The translations under genes and the position numbers were made by a program. 64,000 bases of DNA from Streptomyces sp. NBC_01754 (GTDB lineage Bacteria > Actinomycetota > Actinomycetes > Streptomycetales > Streptomycetaceae): positions 868,001 to 932,000 of the forward strand of contig NZ_CP109132.1 of the NCBI RefSeq assembly GCF_035918015.1, given 5' to 3'. Numbering within the stretch: position 1 is the first letter of the stretch; the number at the start of each line of letters is the position of its first letter. The notes under the pieces are model-generated. The model saw only the letters and a program-made list of their open reading frames with translations. It was not told where the DNA came from and made no database searches. Shown in pieces: positions 50,725 to 58,622 of the stretch.

Positions 50725-52395
50725 ATGGAGACAACGCTGCGAGGCGTCGGCGTGAGCCACGGTGTGGCGATCGGCGAGGTTCGGCACATGGGTACGGCGG
50801 TGCTGGAACCGCCCGCCAAACAGATTCCCGCGGAGGAGGCCGAGCGCGAACAGGGGCGCGCCCGCCAGGCGGTGGAGGCTGTGGCGGCCGATCTGATCGC
50901 GCGGGGCAACCTGGCGGGGGGCGAGGCACAGCACGTGCTCGAGGCCCAGGCCATGATGGCGCAGGATCCGGAGCTCATCGCCGATGTGGAGCGACGCATC
51001 GCCGTCGGCAGTACCGCCGAGCGTGGTGTGTACGACGCGTTCGCGGCGTACCGGGCCCTGCTGGCCAACGCCGGGGAGTACCTGGCGGGGCGCGTGGCCG
51101 ACCTCGACGACGTGCGCAACCGGATCGTGGCGCGCCTGCTCGGGGTACCGATGCCCGGTGTCCCGGACAGCGACGAGCCGTACGTGCTGATCGCACGTGA
51201 TCTCGCCCCCGCCGACACGGCGCTGCTCGACCCCACGCTGGTGCTCGGGTTCGTGACCGAGGAAGGCGGGCCGACCAGCCACAGCGCCATCCTGGCACGG
51301 GCGCTCGGGGTGCCGGCCGTGGTGGCCCTCCCCGGTGCGGGTGAGATCGCCGAGGGCACGGTCGTCGCGGTCGACGGCAGCACCGGTGAGGTCTTCGTCG
51401 AGCCGAGCGAGGGCCGGCGCGCGGAGATGCAGACCGCCGCCGCAGCTCGCAAGGCCGCGCTGTCCGCCGTGACCGGTCCCGGTGCCACCTCCGACGGGCA
51501 CAAGGTGCCCCTGCTGGCCAACGTCGGCGGCCCCGGTGACGTCCCGGCGGCGCTGGAGGCCGGCGCCGAGGGTGTCGGACTGTTCCGTACCGAGTTCCTG
51601 TTCCTGGACGACAGCAAGCAGGCGCCCTCCGAGGAGAAGCAGATCGCGGCCTACCGTGCCGTGCTGGAGGCGTTTCCCGAGGGACGCGTGGTCGTGCGGG
51701 TGCTGGACGCCGGTGCGGACAAGCCCCTGGACTTCCTGACGCCCGCCGACGAGCCGAACCCGGCGCTCGGTGTGCGGGGCCTGCGCAGCCTGCTGGACCA
51801 CCCGGACGTGCTGCGGACGCAGCTGACCGCGCTGTCCAAGGCCGCCGAGGGACTGCCTGTCTACCTCGAGGTCATGGCGCCCATGGTGGCGGACCGCACC
51901 GACGCCAAGGCGTTCGCCGACGCCTGCCGTGAGGCCGGACTACGGGCGAAGTTCGGTGCGATGGTGGAGATCCCGTCCGCCGCGCTGCGGGCGCGCTCGA
52001 TCCTTCAGGAGGTGGAGTTCCTGTCCCTGGGCACCAACGACCTGGCGCAGTACACCTTCGCCGCAGACCGCCAGGTCGGGGCCGTGTCACGGTTGCAGGA
52101 CCCGTGGCAGCCGGCGCTGCTGGACCTTGTGGCGCTGTCGGCCGAGGCCGCCGCCGCGGAGGGCAAGAGCTGCGGTGTCTGCGGCGAGGCCGCCTCGGAC
52201 CCCCTTCTGGCCTGCGTGCTGACCGGTCTCGGGGTCACCTCCCTGTCGATGGGTGCCGCGTCCATCCCCTACGTGCGGGCGACGCTGGCGAAGCACACGC
52301 TCGCGCAGTGCGAGCGCGCGGCTTCCGCCGCGCGTGCGGCGGACTCCGCCGAGGACGCGCGGCTCGCGGCACAGGCGGTTCTGTCGGGCGAGTGA
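50725..52395 (+). CDS. ptsI: PTS enzyme I (phosphoenolpyruvate-protein phosphotransferase)
   Basis: 556 residues, cytoplasmic. It takes phosphate from PEP to HPr, first step of the sugar PTS. Domains in order: HPr-binding helical part (about 25-140), the swivelling phosphohistidine domain with GGPTSHSAILAR (H186), and the C-terminal PEP barrel with GAEGVGLFRTEFLFLD, LGVRGLRSLL, VEFLSLGTNDLAQYTFAADR and the dimer-interface CGVCGEAA. The ATG at 50725 follows GGAG. It lies 92 bp after crr; a strong terminator follows. HPr (ptsH) is not in the window. Confidence 0.96.
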   Translation: METTLRGVGVSHGVAIGEVRHMGTAVLEPPAKQIPAEEAEREQGRARQAVEAVAADLIARGNLAGGEAQHVLEAQAMMAQDPELIADVERRIAVGSTAERGVYDAFAAYRALLANAGEYLAGRVADLDDVRNRIVARLLGVPMPGVPDSDEPYVLIARDLAPADTALLDPTLVLGFVTEEGGPTSHSAILARALGVPAVVALPGAGEIAEGTVVAVDGSTGEVFVEPSEGRRAEMQTAAAARKAALSAVTGPGATSDGHKVPLLANVGGPGDVPAALEAGAEGVGLFRTEFLFLDDSKQAPSEEKQIAAYRAVLEAFPEGRVVVRVLDAGADKPLDFLTPADEPNPALGVRGLRSLLDHPDVLRTQLTALSKAAEGLPVYLEVMAPMVADRTDAKAFADACREAGLRAKFGAMVEIPSAALRARSILQEVEFLSLGTNDLAQYTFAADRQVGAVSRLQDPWQPALLDLVALSAEAAAAEGKSCGVCGEAASDPLLACVLTGLGVTSLSMGAASIPYVRATLAKHTLAQCERAASAARAADSAEDARLAAQAVLSGE

Positions 52396-52438
52396 GGTGC
52401 CACGGCCGCGCCGGTGAACGGTAGTCGGTGTCGAGGGT

Positions 52439-52475
52439 CGAAGGGGTTCCCGCCGTTGTGGCGGGGACCCCTTCG
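52439..52475 (+). terminator. Terminator of the crr-ptsI operon
   Basis: CGAAGGGGTTCCCGCC (52439-52454) pairs with GGCGGGGACCCCTTCG (52460-52475): a 16-bp stem with one G-U wobble and a 5-nt loop, 44 bp past ptsI. It also lies just beyond the 3' end of the convergent gene at 52489 and may serve both. Confidence 0.85.
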
Positions 52476-52488
52476 GTCTGTCGGCCGG

Positions 52489-53433
52489 TCAGTGGTGTGC
52501 CTCCGGTTCGTCGGCTCCCAGGTCGAAACCCGCGCAGTACTCGACGTCCGGTTCCGGTGACACGGGTTCACCGGTGTCGGCGTCCGTGCAGTAGGCGGCG
52601 AAGACCTCGCCCGCGGTCAGCGGGACGAGGCTGCCCCGCGACAACCGCCAGCCGTGGACGCGGTCCGCCGCGCCCGGTGCGGTGGTGCGCAGGACGACGC
52701 CTCCCTTCGACTCCAGCGCGACGCCCACGGCGAGAACGGTGGCGAATTCGGCGCCTTCGGACGGTTCGAGCTGGGCGGGGCCCCCTTCCGTACCCCCGGT
52801 GGTGTGCAGGACGGCGATCAGTTGCTCGTCCTTCGTGGGGGTGCTGCAGACCACGTGATGTGTGCCCGGTCCAGCGGCCTCCAGCAGTCGCGCCAGCAGG
52901 TGGGACGCGCGGTCGAAGGCCGCGCGGCCGATGTCCTGCCCACAGTCCGCGCAGTGCCCGAGACCGGTCAGGAGCATCGTGGCGTACTCCCAGGTCGCCC
53001 GGCGGACGGCTCGGGAGACGAGTAACGGGATCAGTGTGCCGACCGGCTGACCTGTGTACGCCACGGTGGCGCCGGTGGCGGCGGCTTCCGCCGTGTAGCG
53101 GCTACGGCTCGCGGGCCGGTCGGGGTCGAGGTCCGCCTCGGCGCAGAACTCCGCGTAGTCCAGCGGGTCGAAGAGGGCGACGGTGGTATGAGTGCCTTGC
53201 GCGGCGAGTGTCCTGAGCAGGGCTTCGACCTGCCGCAGGTAGGTGGAGTGGTCGTCGAAGGTGAAGCTGCCGTAGTCGCGCATGGCCGCGAAGTCCTCGG
53301 CGTCCACCAGGAGGCCGACGGTGCTGGGTGTTTCGCGGCGCAGCGCGCGTCGCGGGGAGGGGCCGGACCGTTGGCGGGCACGCGTCGTGCGGCGGCCGTT
53401 CCTGCGGGTGCGGTGGTGCTGGGTGTGCGTCAT
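52489..53433 (-). CDS. Conserved hypothetical Streptomyces protein
   Basis: 314 residues: a basic N-terminus (MTHTQHHRTRRNGRRTTRAR), then TVGLLVDAEDFAAMRDYGSF, YLRQVEALLRTLAAQGTHT and VALFDPLDYAEFCAEADL. A lone Cys pair is in HCADCGQDIG. The C-terminal part has GWRLSRGSLVPLTAGEVFAA. No family with known function is recognised. ATG 53431-53433 has GGGGGA upstream. It is convergent with ptsI. Confidence 0.7.
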   Translation of the reverse strand: MTHTQHHRTRRNGRRTTRARQRSGPSPRRALRRETPSTVGLLVDAEDFAAMRDYGSFTFDDHSTYLRQVEALLRTLAAQGTHTTVALFDPLDYAEFCAEADLDPDRPASRSRYTAEAAATGATVAYTGQPVGTLIPLLVSRAVRRATWEYATMLLTGLGHCADCGQDIGRAAFDRASHLLARLLEAAGPGTHHVVCSTPTKDEQLIAVLHTTGGTEGGPAQLEPSEGAEFATVLAVGVALESKGGVVLRTTAPGAADRVHGWRLSRGSLVPLTAGEVFAAYCTDADTGEPVSPEPDVEYCAGFDLGADEPEAHH

Positions 53434-53511
53434 GAGTCCCCCTGTGCCCTGGTGATCGATGCTCACTCAGCGTAGCCGGGGGGACTGACAACGGGACCGG
53501 GGCGGGGCCGG

Positions 53512-55491
53512 TCAGCGGCGCCGGCGGCCGAGCTCCTCGTAGAAGTGCAGGAGTTCGAGGTTGTCGACGGATCCCGCGTTGACGGCCTTGGAGAGTTCCG
53601 TGCCCTGGAGGAGTCTCTTGACGGGGACCTCGATGCGTTTGCCCGTCAGGGTGTGCGGGATGCCCGGTACTTCGATGATCTCGTCGGGGACATGGCGCGG
53701 GGAGAGGCTCTCACGGATGGTCCGCTCGATACCGGCACGCAGGTCGTCGTCGAGTACCGCGCCTTCGGCGAGATGGAGGAAGAGCGGCATCCAGTAGCCT
53801 CCGTCCGGTTCCTCGACGCCGATGACGAGGGACTCGCGGATCTCGGGGAGCCGTTCGACCGCCTCGTAGATGTCGGCGGAACCCATCCGTACACCCTGCC
53901 GGTTGAGTGTGGAGTCCGAGCGGCCGTGGATGACGACCGAGCCGCGGTCGGTGAGGGTGATCCAGTCCCCGTGGCGCCATACGCCGGGGTACACGTCGAA
54001 GTAGCTGTCGTGGTAGCGGCTGCCGTCGGGGTCGTTCCAGAAGCGGACCGGCATGGAGGGCATCGGGGCGGTGACGACGAGTTCGCCGACCTCCCCGGTC
54101 AGGGGTTCGCCCGCCGGGTCCCATGACTGGAGGTCGGTGCCCAGGCACGGGGCCTGTAGTTCGCCGATGTGGACAGGCAGGGTGGGGACCGCGCCGGCGA
54201 AGCAGCTGCAGACGTCGGTGCCACCGCTGACGGACGCGATCCAGAGGTCCTCTGCGACCTCGTCGTGGAGCCATCGGAAGCCGTCGGGCGGAAGGGGCGA
54301 GCCGGTGGTGGCGACGCACTGGACCCGGCTGAGGTCGAAGTCGCGGCCGGGGTGGATGTCCGCCTTGCGGCAGGCCATGACGTAGGCGGCCGAGGTTCCG
54401 AAGAGGGTCGCGCCGGTCTGTTCGGCGACCCGCCACTGGGCGCTCACGTCGGGGAAGCCGGGGCTGCCGTCGTAGAGGACGACGGTGGTGCCGGTGAGCA
54501 GGCCGGAGACGAGGAAGTTCCACATCATCCAGCCCGTGGAGGTGTACCAGAAGAAGCGGTCGCCGGGGCCGAGGTCGCAGTGCAGGCCGAGCTGTTTGAA
54601 GTGCTCCAGGAGGATGCCGCCCTGGGACTGGACGATCGCCTTCGGGAGGCCGGTGGTGCCGGACGAGTACAGCACCCAGAGCGGGTGGTCGAAGGGGACC
54701 TGTTCGAAGACCGGTTCGATGTCGGAGGCGGCGGTCAGCGCCGTCCATTCCAGGGCACCCTCGGGGGCGTCCGTCCCCAGCAGCGGGATGTGGACGACCG
54801 CGCGAAGGGTGGGCAGTTCGCGGCGGAGTTCGGCCACGGTGCCGGTGCGGTCGTGTTCCTTGCCGCCGTAACGGTAGCCGTCGACGGTGAACAGCACGAC
54901 GGGTTCGACCTGCTGGAAGCGGTCCAGGACGCTGCGGGCGCCGAAGTCGGGAGCGCAGGAGGTCCAGATCGCGCCGACGGCGGCGGTGGCCAGGAAGGCG
55001 ACGACCGCCTGCGGGATGTTGGGGAGGTAGCCGCTGACCCGGTCGCCCGGGGTGACGCCGAGTGCGCGGAGTTCGTCGGCCAGCGCGCCCACCTGGCGCC
55101 GGAGTTCCCGTCGGCTGACCGCCGTCTGGGTGTGGGTCTCGTCGACGTACAGCAGGGCCGGTACATCGGCGCCCAGGGGGTCTTCCGCCGTGCGCAGGGC
55201 GTGTTCCGCGTAGTTGAGGGTGGCTCCCGGGAACCACTGGGCTCCGGGCATGGCGCGGTCGCCGATGACGGTCTCGAACGGGGTGGAGAAGCGCACGTCG
55301 AACCAGTCGGCGACCGCCTGCCAGAAGGTGTCGAGCTCCTGGACCGACCAGCGGTGCAGCGCCGCGTAGCCGCCGTCGGCGGGGGCTCCGTACCGCTCGG
55401 CCGCCCAGCGCTGGAAGCGGGTGACGGCAGCGGCCTCGACACGCTCGGGGGCGGGCTGCCAGAGCGGGGCTTCGCCGGCTGTTGAGGTCAT
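53512..55491 (-). CDS. Acetoacetate-CoA ligase
   Basis: 659 residues of the acyl-adenylate-forming ANL superfamily, with the N-terminal ACAS extension. The P-loop-like AMP motif is LYSSGTTGLPKAIVQSQGG. Later motifs are GWMMWNFLVSGLL, the acetoacetyl-CoA synthetase signature VSGGTDVCSCFAG, HGRSDSTLNRQGVRMGSADI and the catalytic lysine region HTLTGKRIEVPVKRLL. It activates acetoacetate to acetoacetyl-CoA for reuse in lipid or polyketide supply. The start is ATG 55489-55491. It is probably monocistronic. Confidence 0.92.
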   Translation of the reverse strand: MTSTAGEAPLWQPAPERVEAAAVTRFQRWAAERYGAPADGGYAALHRWSVQELDTFWQAVADWFDVRFSTPFETVIGDRAMPGAQWFPGATLNYAEHALRTAEDPLGADVPALLYVDETHTQTAVSRRELRRQVGALADELRALGVTPGDRVSGYLPNIPQAVVAFLATAAVGAIWTSCAPDFGARSVLDRFQQVEPVVLFTVDGYRYGGKEHDRTGTVAELRRELPTLRAVVHIPLLGTDAPEGALEWTALTAASDIEPVFEQVPFDHPLWVLYSSGTTGLPKAIVQSQGGILLEHFKQLGLHCDLGPGDRFFWYTSTGWMMWNFLVSGLLTGTTVVLYDGSPGFPDVSAQWRVAEQTGATLFGTSAAYVMACRKADIHPGRDFDLSRVQCVATTGSPLPPDGFRWLHDEVAEDLWIASVSGGTDVCSCFAGAVPTLPVHIGELQAPCLGTDLQSWDPAGEPLTGEVGELVVTAPMPSMPVRFWNDPDGSRYHDSYFDVYPGVWRHGDWITLTDRGSVVIHGRSDSTLNRQGVRMGSADIYEAVERLPEIRESLVIGVEEPDGGYWMPLFLHLAEGAVLDDDLRAGIERTIRESLSPRHVPDEIIEVPGIPHTLTGKRIEVPVKRLLQGTELSKAVNAGSVDNLELLHFYEELGRRRR

Positions 55492-55707
55492 GGGGCGGCT
55501 CCCTGGCCTTTCTCGGGGTACGCGGGTATGCGTCTCGCGCGCACGAGCGGGGTGTGCGCGTGAGCGGCAGTTACGGACGATGCCATGTGATCGTCTTTCG
55601 CACCAGGGTCCTCGGGTCCCGGTCGTGCCACACGCCCGGGTGGCCGGACGGTGCTGGTGCCGGCAGCGGCCGGTGCCGTGTCCGGTGCGGTGGCCGGCTG
55701 CTCCGGG

Positions 55708-56205
55708 TCAGCGGTGACGGCCGGCGAACCAGTCGCGGACGGCCCGGGTGTGGAGGGGGAAAGCCAGCGTGCCGGGGGTACTGAGTACGTGGTACCCGAG
55801 GGTCTCGTCGGTGGGGGCGGAGGGCGGGAGGTCCGCGGCGGGGCGGGGCGGGAGCAGGCCGAAGAGGAGGAGGTGCCCGTCCGGGGAGGAGAGCGCGTCG
55901 GCGAGGCGTACGTCCGCCGCGTCGGCCCGGATGCCCGTCTCCTCGCGCAGTTCGCGTACGACGGCGTGCCGCCAGTCCTCGGTGTGGTCGATGTATCCGC
56001 CGGGGAGGGCGACGCCCCCTCGGTGCGGGGGGATGTCGCGGGTGATGACGACGAGGCCGGTGGTGTCCGGGCCGGTGACGGGCAGCAGGGCGACCGCGAC
56101 CGGCAGCGGGTTGCGGTAGGCGGTGTGGCCGCAGGTGGTGCAGGTGCGCGGCCAGGTACCGGCGGAGCGGGGGGCTCCGCAGCTGCCGCAGTGGGAGTCC
56201 TTCAC
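55708..56205 (-). CDS. NUDIX hydrolase with N-terminal zinc ribbon
   Basis: 165 residues. A zinc ribbon (HCGSCGAPRS with C6 and C9, RTCTTCGHTAY with C22 and C25) precedes the NUDIX fold. The Nudix box G-x5-E-x7-REUxEExGU is exact in GGYIDHTEDWRHAVVRELRE followed by ETG. Such proteins hydrolyse nucleoside diphosphate derivatives; the ribbon resembles NudC/YgdP-like proteins, but this one is shorter. The substrate is unknown. The start is GTG 56203-56205; the longer frame is unlike the family. Confidence 0.85.
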   Translation of the reverse strand: MKDSHCGSCGAPRSAGTWPRTCTTCGHTAYRNPLPVAVALLPVTGPDTTGLVVITRDIPPHRGGVALPGGYIDHTEDWRHAVVRELREETGIRADAADVRLADALSSPDGHLLLFGLLPPRPAADLPPSAPTDETLGYHVLSTPGTLAFPLHTRAVRDWFAGRHR

Positions 56206-56261
56206 GGGCGGACTGTATCCGATCGCTCTGGTGAGGCTTCCCGCGTTCCGGACCCGCCCGT

Positions 56262-56555
56262 ATGTGCCGGGTGAGCCGCCGGCGCCCTGCTTCGCGCCAC
56301 AGGCTGAGCGCTTTCCGGACAACTCGGGGACACACGGGTACGGGTTTCGACTGTTTCGACACCTTGTCGCACACCGCCGACCCACGGGTGCGGGGGGCGC
56401 AGCGCACCAACCGGCGGTTCCTCGGGAAGACGCTGACGGACCTGGGCTTCGTGAACCTGCCAGAGGAGTGGTGGCACTTCACCCACCGGCCGGAGATCTT
56501 CCGGGACACCCGCTTCGACTTGCCGGTGGCCAGGCGGTCCGTCGCGGGCCGCTGA
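56262..56555 (+). pseudogene. D-Ala-D-Ala dipeptidase (VanX) C-terminal remnant
   Basis: From about 56337 the frame reads GTGFDCFDTLSHTADPRVRG, then QRTNRRFLGKTLTDLGFVNL and PEEWWHFTHRPEIFRDTRFD. This is the C-terminal third of VanX-type D-alanyl-D-alanine dipeptidases, with the catalytic Glu and the last zinc His in EEWWH. The N-terminal half with the SxHxxGxAxD zinc motif is missing; the 25 codons before are unrelated. The fragment cannot be active. It lies between the NUDIX gene and the DUF962 gene. Confidence 0.7.
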
Positions 56556-56668
56556 GCACCGGCCGAGCGGGCGGACGGGACCACCCCCGTGGGCTCCGGC
56601 CGCCCGCTCTTCCTGTCGGACGCGGAAGGGCCGTGTCCGGTTGCCGGGGCAGCCGTTACGGTGCCCGT

Positions 56669-57016
56669 ATGTCACCACAGACGTTCGGATCGTATGAAGA
56701 GTTCTGGCCCTACTACGTCGCGATGCACTCGAAGGCGGCCACCCGGTGGGTCCATCTGACCGGCACCCTGACCGGGCTGGCCGTCACCGCGTACGGGCTG
56801 TCCCGGGGCAGGAAGCGGTACGCGGCGGCGCTGCCGCTGATCGGATACGGGACGGCGTGGCCGGCCCACTTCCTCATCGAGAAGAACAACCCGGCGACGT
56901 TCGGTCACCCCGCCTGGTCGCTGCGCGGTGATGTGCGGATGATCCGGATGATGCTCGCCGGACGTGACCGGGAGCTGGCGCGGACCGCGGCCGAGTGGCT
57001 CGCCGAGAACCGCTGA
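56669..57016 (+). CDS. DUF962 / Mpo1-like membrane protein
   Basis: 115 residues: MSPQTFGSYEEFWPYYVAMH, then THWVH-like TRWVHLTGTLTGLAVTAYGL, PLIGYGTAWPAHFLIEKNNP and ATFGHPAWSLRGDVRMIRMM. The four conserved His (VAMH, RWVH, WPAH, FGHP) match the DUF962 family, whose yeast member Mpo1 is an Fe-dependent fatty-acid alpha-dioxygenase. Two membrane segments. The ATG lacks a ribosome site; TACGGT lies 6 bp upstream, so it is probably leaderless. Confidence 0.85.
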   Translation: MSPQTFGSYEEFWPYYVAMHSKAATRWVHLTGTLTGLAVTAYGLSRGRKRYAAALPLIGYGTAWPAHFLIEKNNPATFGHPAWSLRGDVRMIRMMLAGRDRELARTAAEWLAENR

Positions 57017-57148
57017 ACCGGCCCCGCGGACAGGGTTGACGGCCCCGGACCCCGGGAGAAGACTCCTGGCACGGCTCCGCCCCGTACGCGCGGTCCGTAC
57101 CCCGGTCGGCGGGGGTACGGGCCGCGCCCTGCCACGGTCGGCGCCCCG

Positions 57149-57754
57149 TCAGGTCCTGGCGGGTTCCCTCGCCCTGTCCGCGCGGGCCATCGCGTGTTCC
57201 ACGACGGCCACGAGCACGTCCCGTACGGATGAGCGTTCCCGCGCGTCGCACAGGAGAACCGGTACCTCGGGGTCGAGGTCGAGTGCCGTCCGCACCGTTT
57301 CGGCGGGGAAACGGCCGGTCCCCTCGAAGAGGTTGACGGCGACGGTGAAGGGGATGCCCCGCCGCTCGAAGTAGTCGACGGCCGCGAAGCAGTCCTCCAG
57401 CCGCCGGGTGTCGGCGAGGACGACCGCGCCCAGGGCGCCCTGGGCCAGTTCGTCCCAGAGGAACCAGAACCGGTCCTGCCCGGGTGTCCCGAACAGATAG
57501 AGCACCAGGTCCTCGCGCAGGGTGATCCGCCCGAAGTCCATGGCCACCGTGGTGGTGCGCTTGTCTTCGACGCCGGCCACGTCGTCGACGGGCCGGCCCG
57601 CCTCGCTCAGCCGCTCCTCCGTGCGCAGCGGCCGGATCTCGCTGACCGCCCCCACCAGGGTCGTCTTGCCCACTCCGAAGCCGCCCGCCACCAGGATTTT
57701 CAGGGTAACGGGCTCCACGGGCCGCCTTCTGCGGCTAGAGCGCCCGAAGGCCAT
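57149..57754 (-). CDS. cvnD: Conservon GTPase-like protein CvnD
   Basis: 201 residues of the actinomycete CvnD/Ras-like ATP/GTP-binding family. The P-loop is GGFGVGKTT (24-32). The switch motif is LFGTPGQDRFWFLW, and the NKxD position reads AVNLFEG, as usual for the family. Conservon proteins form a membrane-linked complex resembling a eukaryotic GPCR/G-protein relay and influence development or secondary metabolism. Its start overlaps the 3' end of cvnC by 20 bp. Last gene of cvnABCD. Confidence 0.9.
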   Translation of the reverse strand: MAFGRSSRRRRPVEPVTLKILVAGGFGVGKTTLVGAVSEIRPLRTEERLSEAGRPVDDVAGVEDKRTTTVAMDFGRITLREDLVLYLFGTPGQDRFWFLWDELAQGALGAVVLADTRRLEDCFAAVDYFERRGIPFTVAVNLFEGTGRFPAETVRTALDLDPEVPVLLCDARERSSVRDVLVAVVEHAMARADRAREPART

Positions 57755-58169
57755 TGATCACCTCGCGAAGAATGTTCACGTCCGGCAGCTCGGCCGGCGG
57801 AACGGGACGGGTGACGTGCACCAGCTCCTCCTCGACGAGATCACCGACCAGGACGCGGACCACCCCGACGGGGAGGTCCAGTCCGGAGGCGAGCTCGGCG
57901 ATGGACTGGGGCATGTCGCTGCACAGTTCGACGATCTCCACGTGTTCCGGGGAGAGCGTCTGGTCCCGGCCGGGATCGTCGGCCGCGGGTTCCGGGACGA
58001 CGATCGCGATCAGGTCGAGGCGGTGCCGGGAGGCGCTGCTGGTACGCCCCCGGGTCATCGCGTAGGGGCGGACCACCGGCCCCGCCTCGGCGTCGTACCA
58101 GCGCGGGGGCCCCGCGCCGTCCCACGCGCGGGGCGATCCGGGGGCGCCCCGGACGGAGTCGGCGCTCAT
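57735..58169 (-). CDS. cvnC: Conservon protein CvnC (DUF742)
   Basis: 144 residues. The DUF742 domain reads WYDAEAGPVVRPYAMTRGRT, then LSPEHVEIVELCSDMPQSIA, ELASGLDLPVGVVRVLVGDL and HVTRPVPPAELPDVNILREV. It has a winged-helix-like fold. It is translationally linked to cvnB (9-bp gap) and overlaps cvnD. Known members bind the roadblock protein and the GTPase of the same conservon. Confidence 0.9.
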   Translation of the reverse strand: MSADSVRGAPGSPRAWDGAGPPRWYDAEAGPVVRPYAMTRGRTSSASRHRLDLIAIVVPEPAADDPGRDQTLSPEHVEIVELCSDMPQSIAELASGLDLPVGVVRVLVGDLVEEELVHVTRPVPPAELPDVNILREVINGLRAL

Positions 58170-58178
58170 ACCACCCCC

Positions 58179-58622
58179 TCACCCTCCGGAGGACGTACCG
58201 GTCGTCCGGGGGGCGTTGGCCAGGTGGGCACCCACGCGCTTGACCATCAGGGTCATCTCGTACGCCACCTGCCCGACGTCCGAGTCGGAGTCCGCCAGGA
58301 CCGCGAGGCAGCTGCCGTCCCCGGCCGCCGTGACGAAGAGGAATGCCTCGTCGAGCTCGACGACGGTCTGGCGGACCCGGCCGGCGTCGAAGTGGCGGCC
58401 CACCCCCTTGGCGAGGCTGTGGAATCCGGAGGCGACGGCCGCGAGGTGCTCGCCGTCCTCACGGGTCAGGTCCTGCGACGCGCCGGTGGCGAGACCGTCG
58501 CTGGAGAGCACCAGCGCCTTGCGGATGCTCGATACACGCTCGACGAGTTCGTCGAGGAGCCAGTTGAGCTGGCCGGAGCCCTGGCGTGCGGTGGCGGGTG
58601 CTGCGGCGTTCGGTGCGGTCAT
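58179..58622 (-). CDS. cvnB: Conservon roadblock/LC7 protein CvnB
   Basis: 147 residues with one roadblock/LC7 domain: QLNWLLDELVERVSSIRKAL, then VLSSDGLATGASQDLTREDG, ASGFHSLAKGVGRHF and CLAVLADSDSDVGQVAYEMT. In bacteria these proteins regulate small GTPases, here CvnD. Its start overlaps the cvnA stop by 4 bases. Confidence 0.92.
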   Translation of the reverse strand: MTAPNAAAPATARQGSGQLNWLLDELVERVSSIRKALVLSSDGLATGASQDLTREDGEHLAAVASGFHSLAKGVGRHFDAGRVRQTVVELDEAFLFVTAAGDGSCLAVLADSDSDVGQVAYEMTLMVKRVGAHLANAPRTTGTSSGG

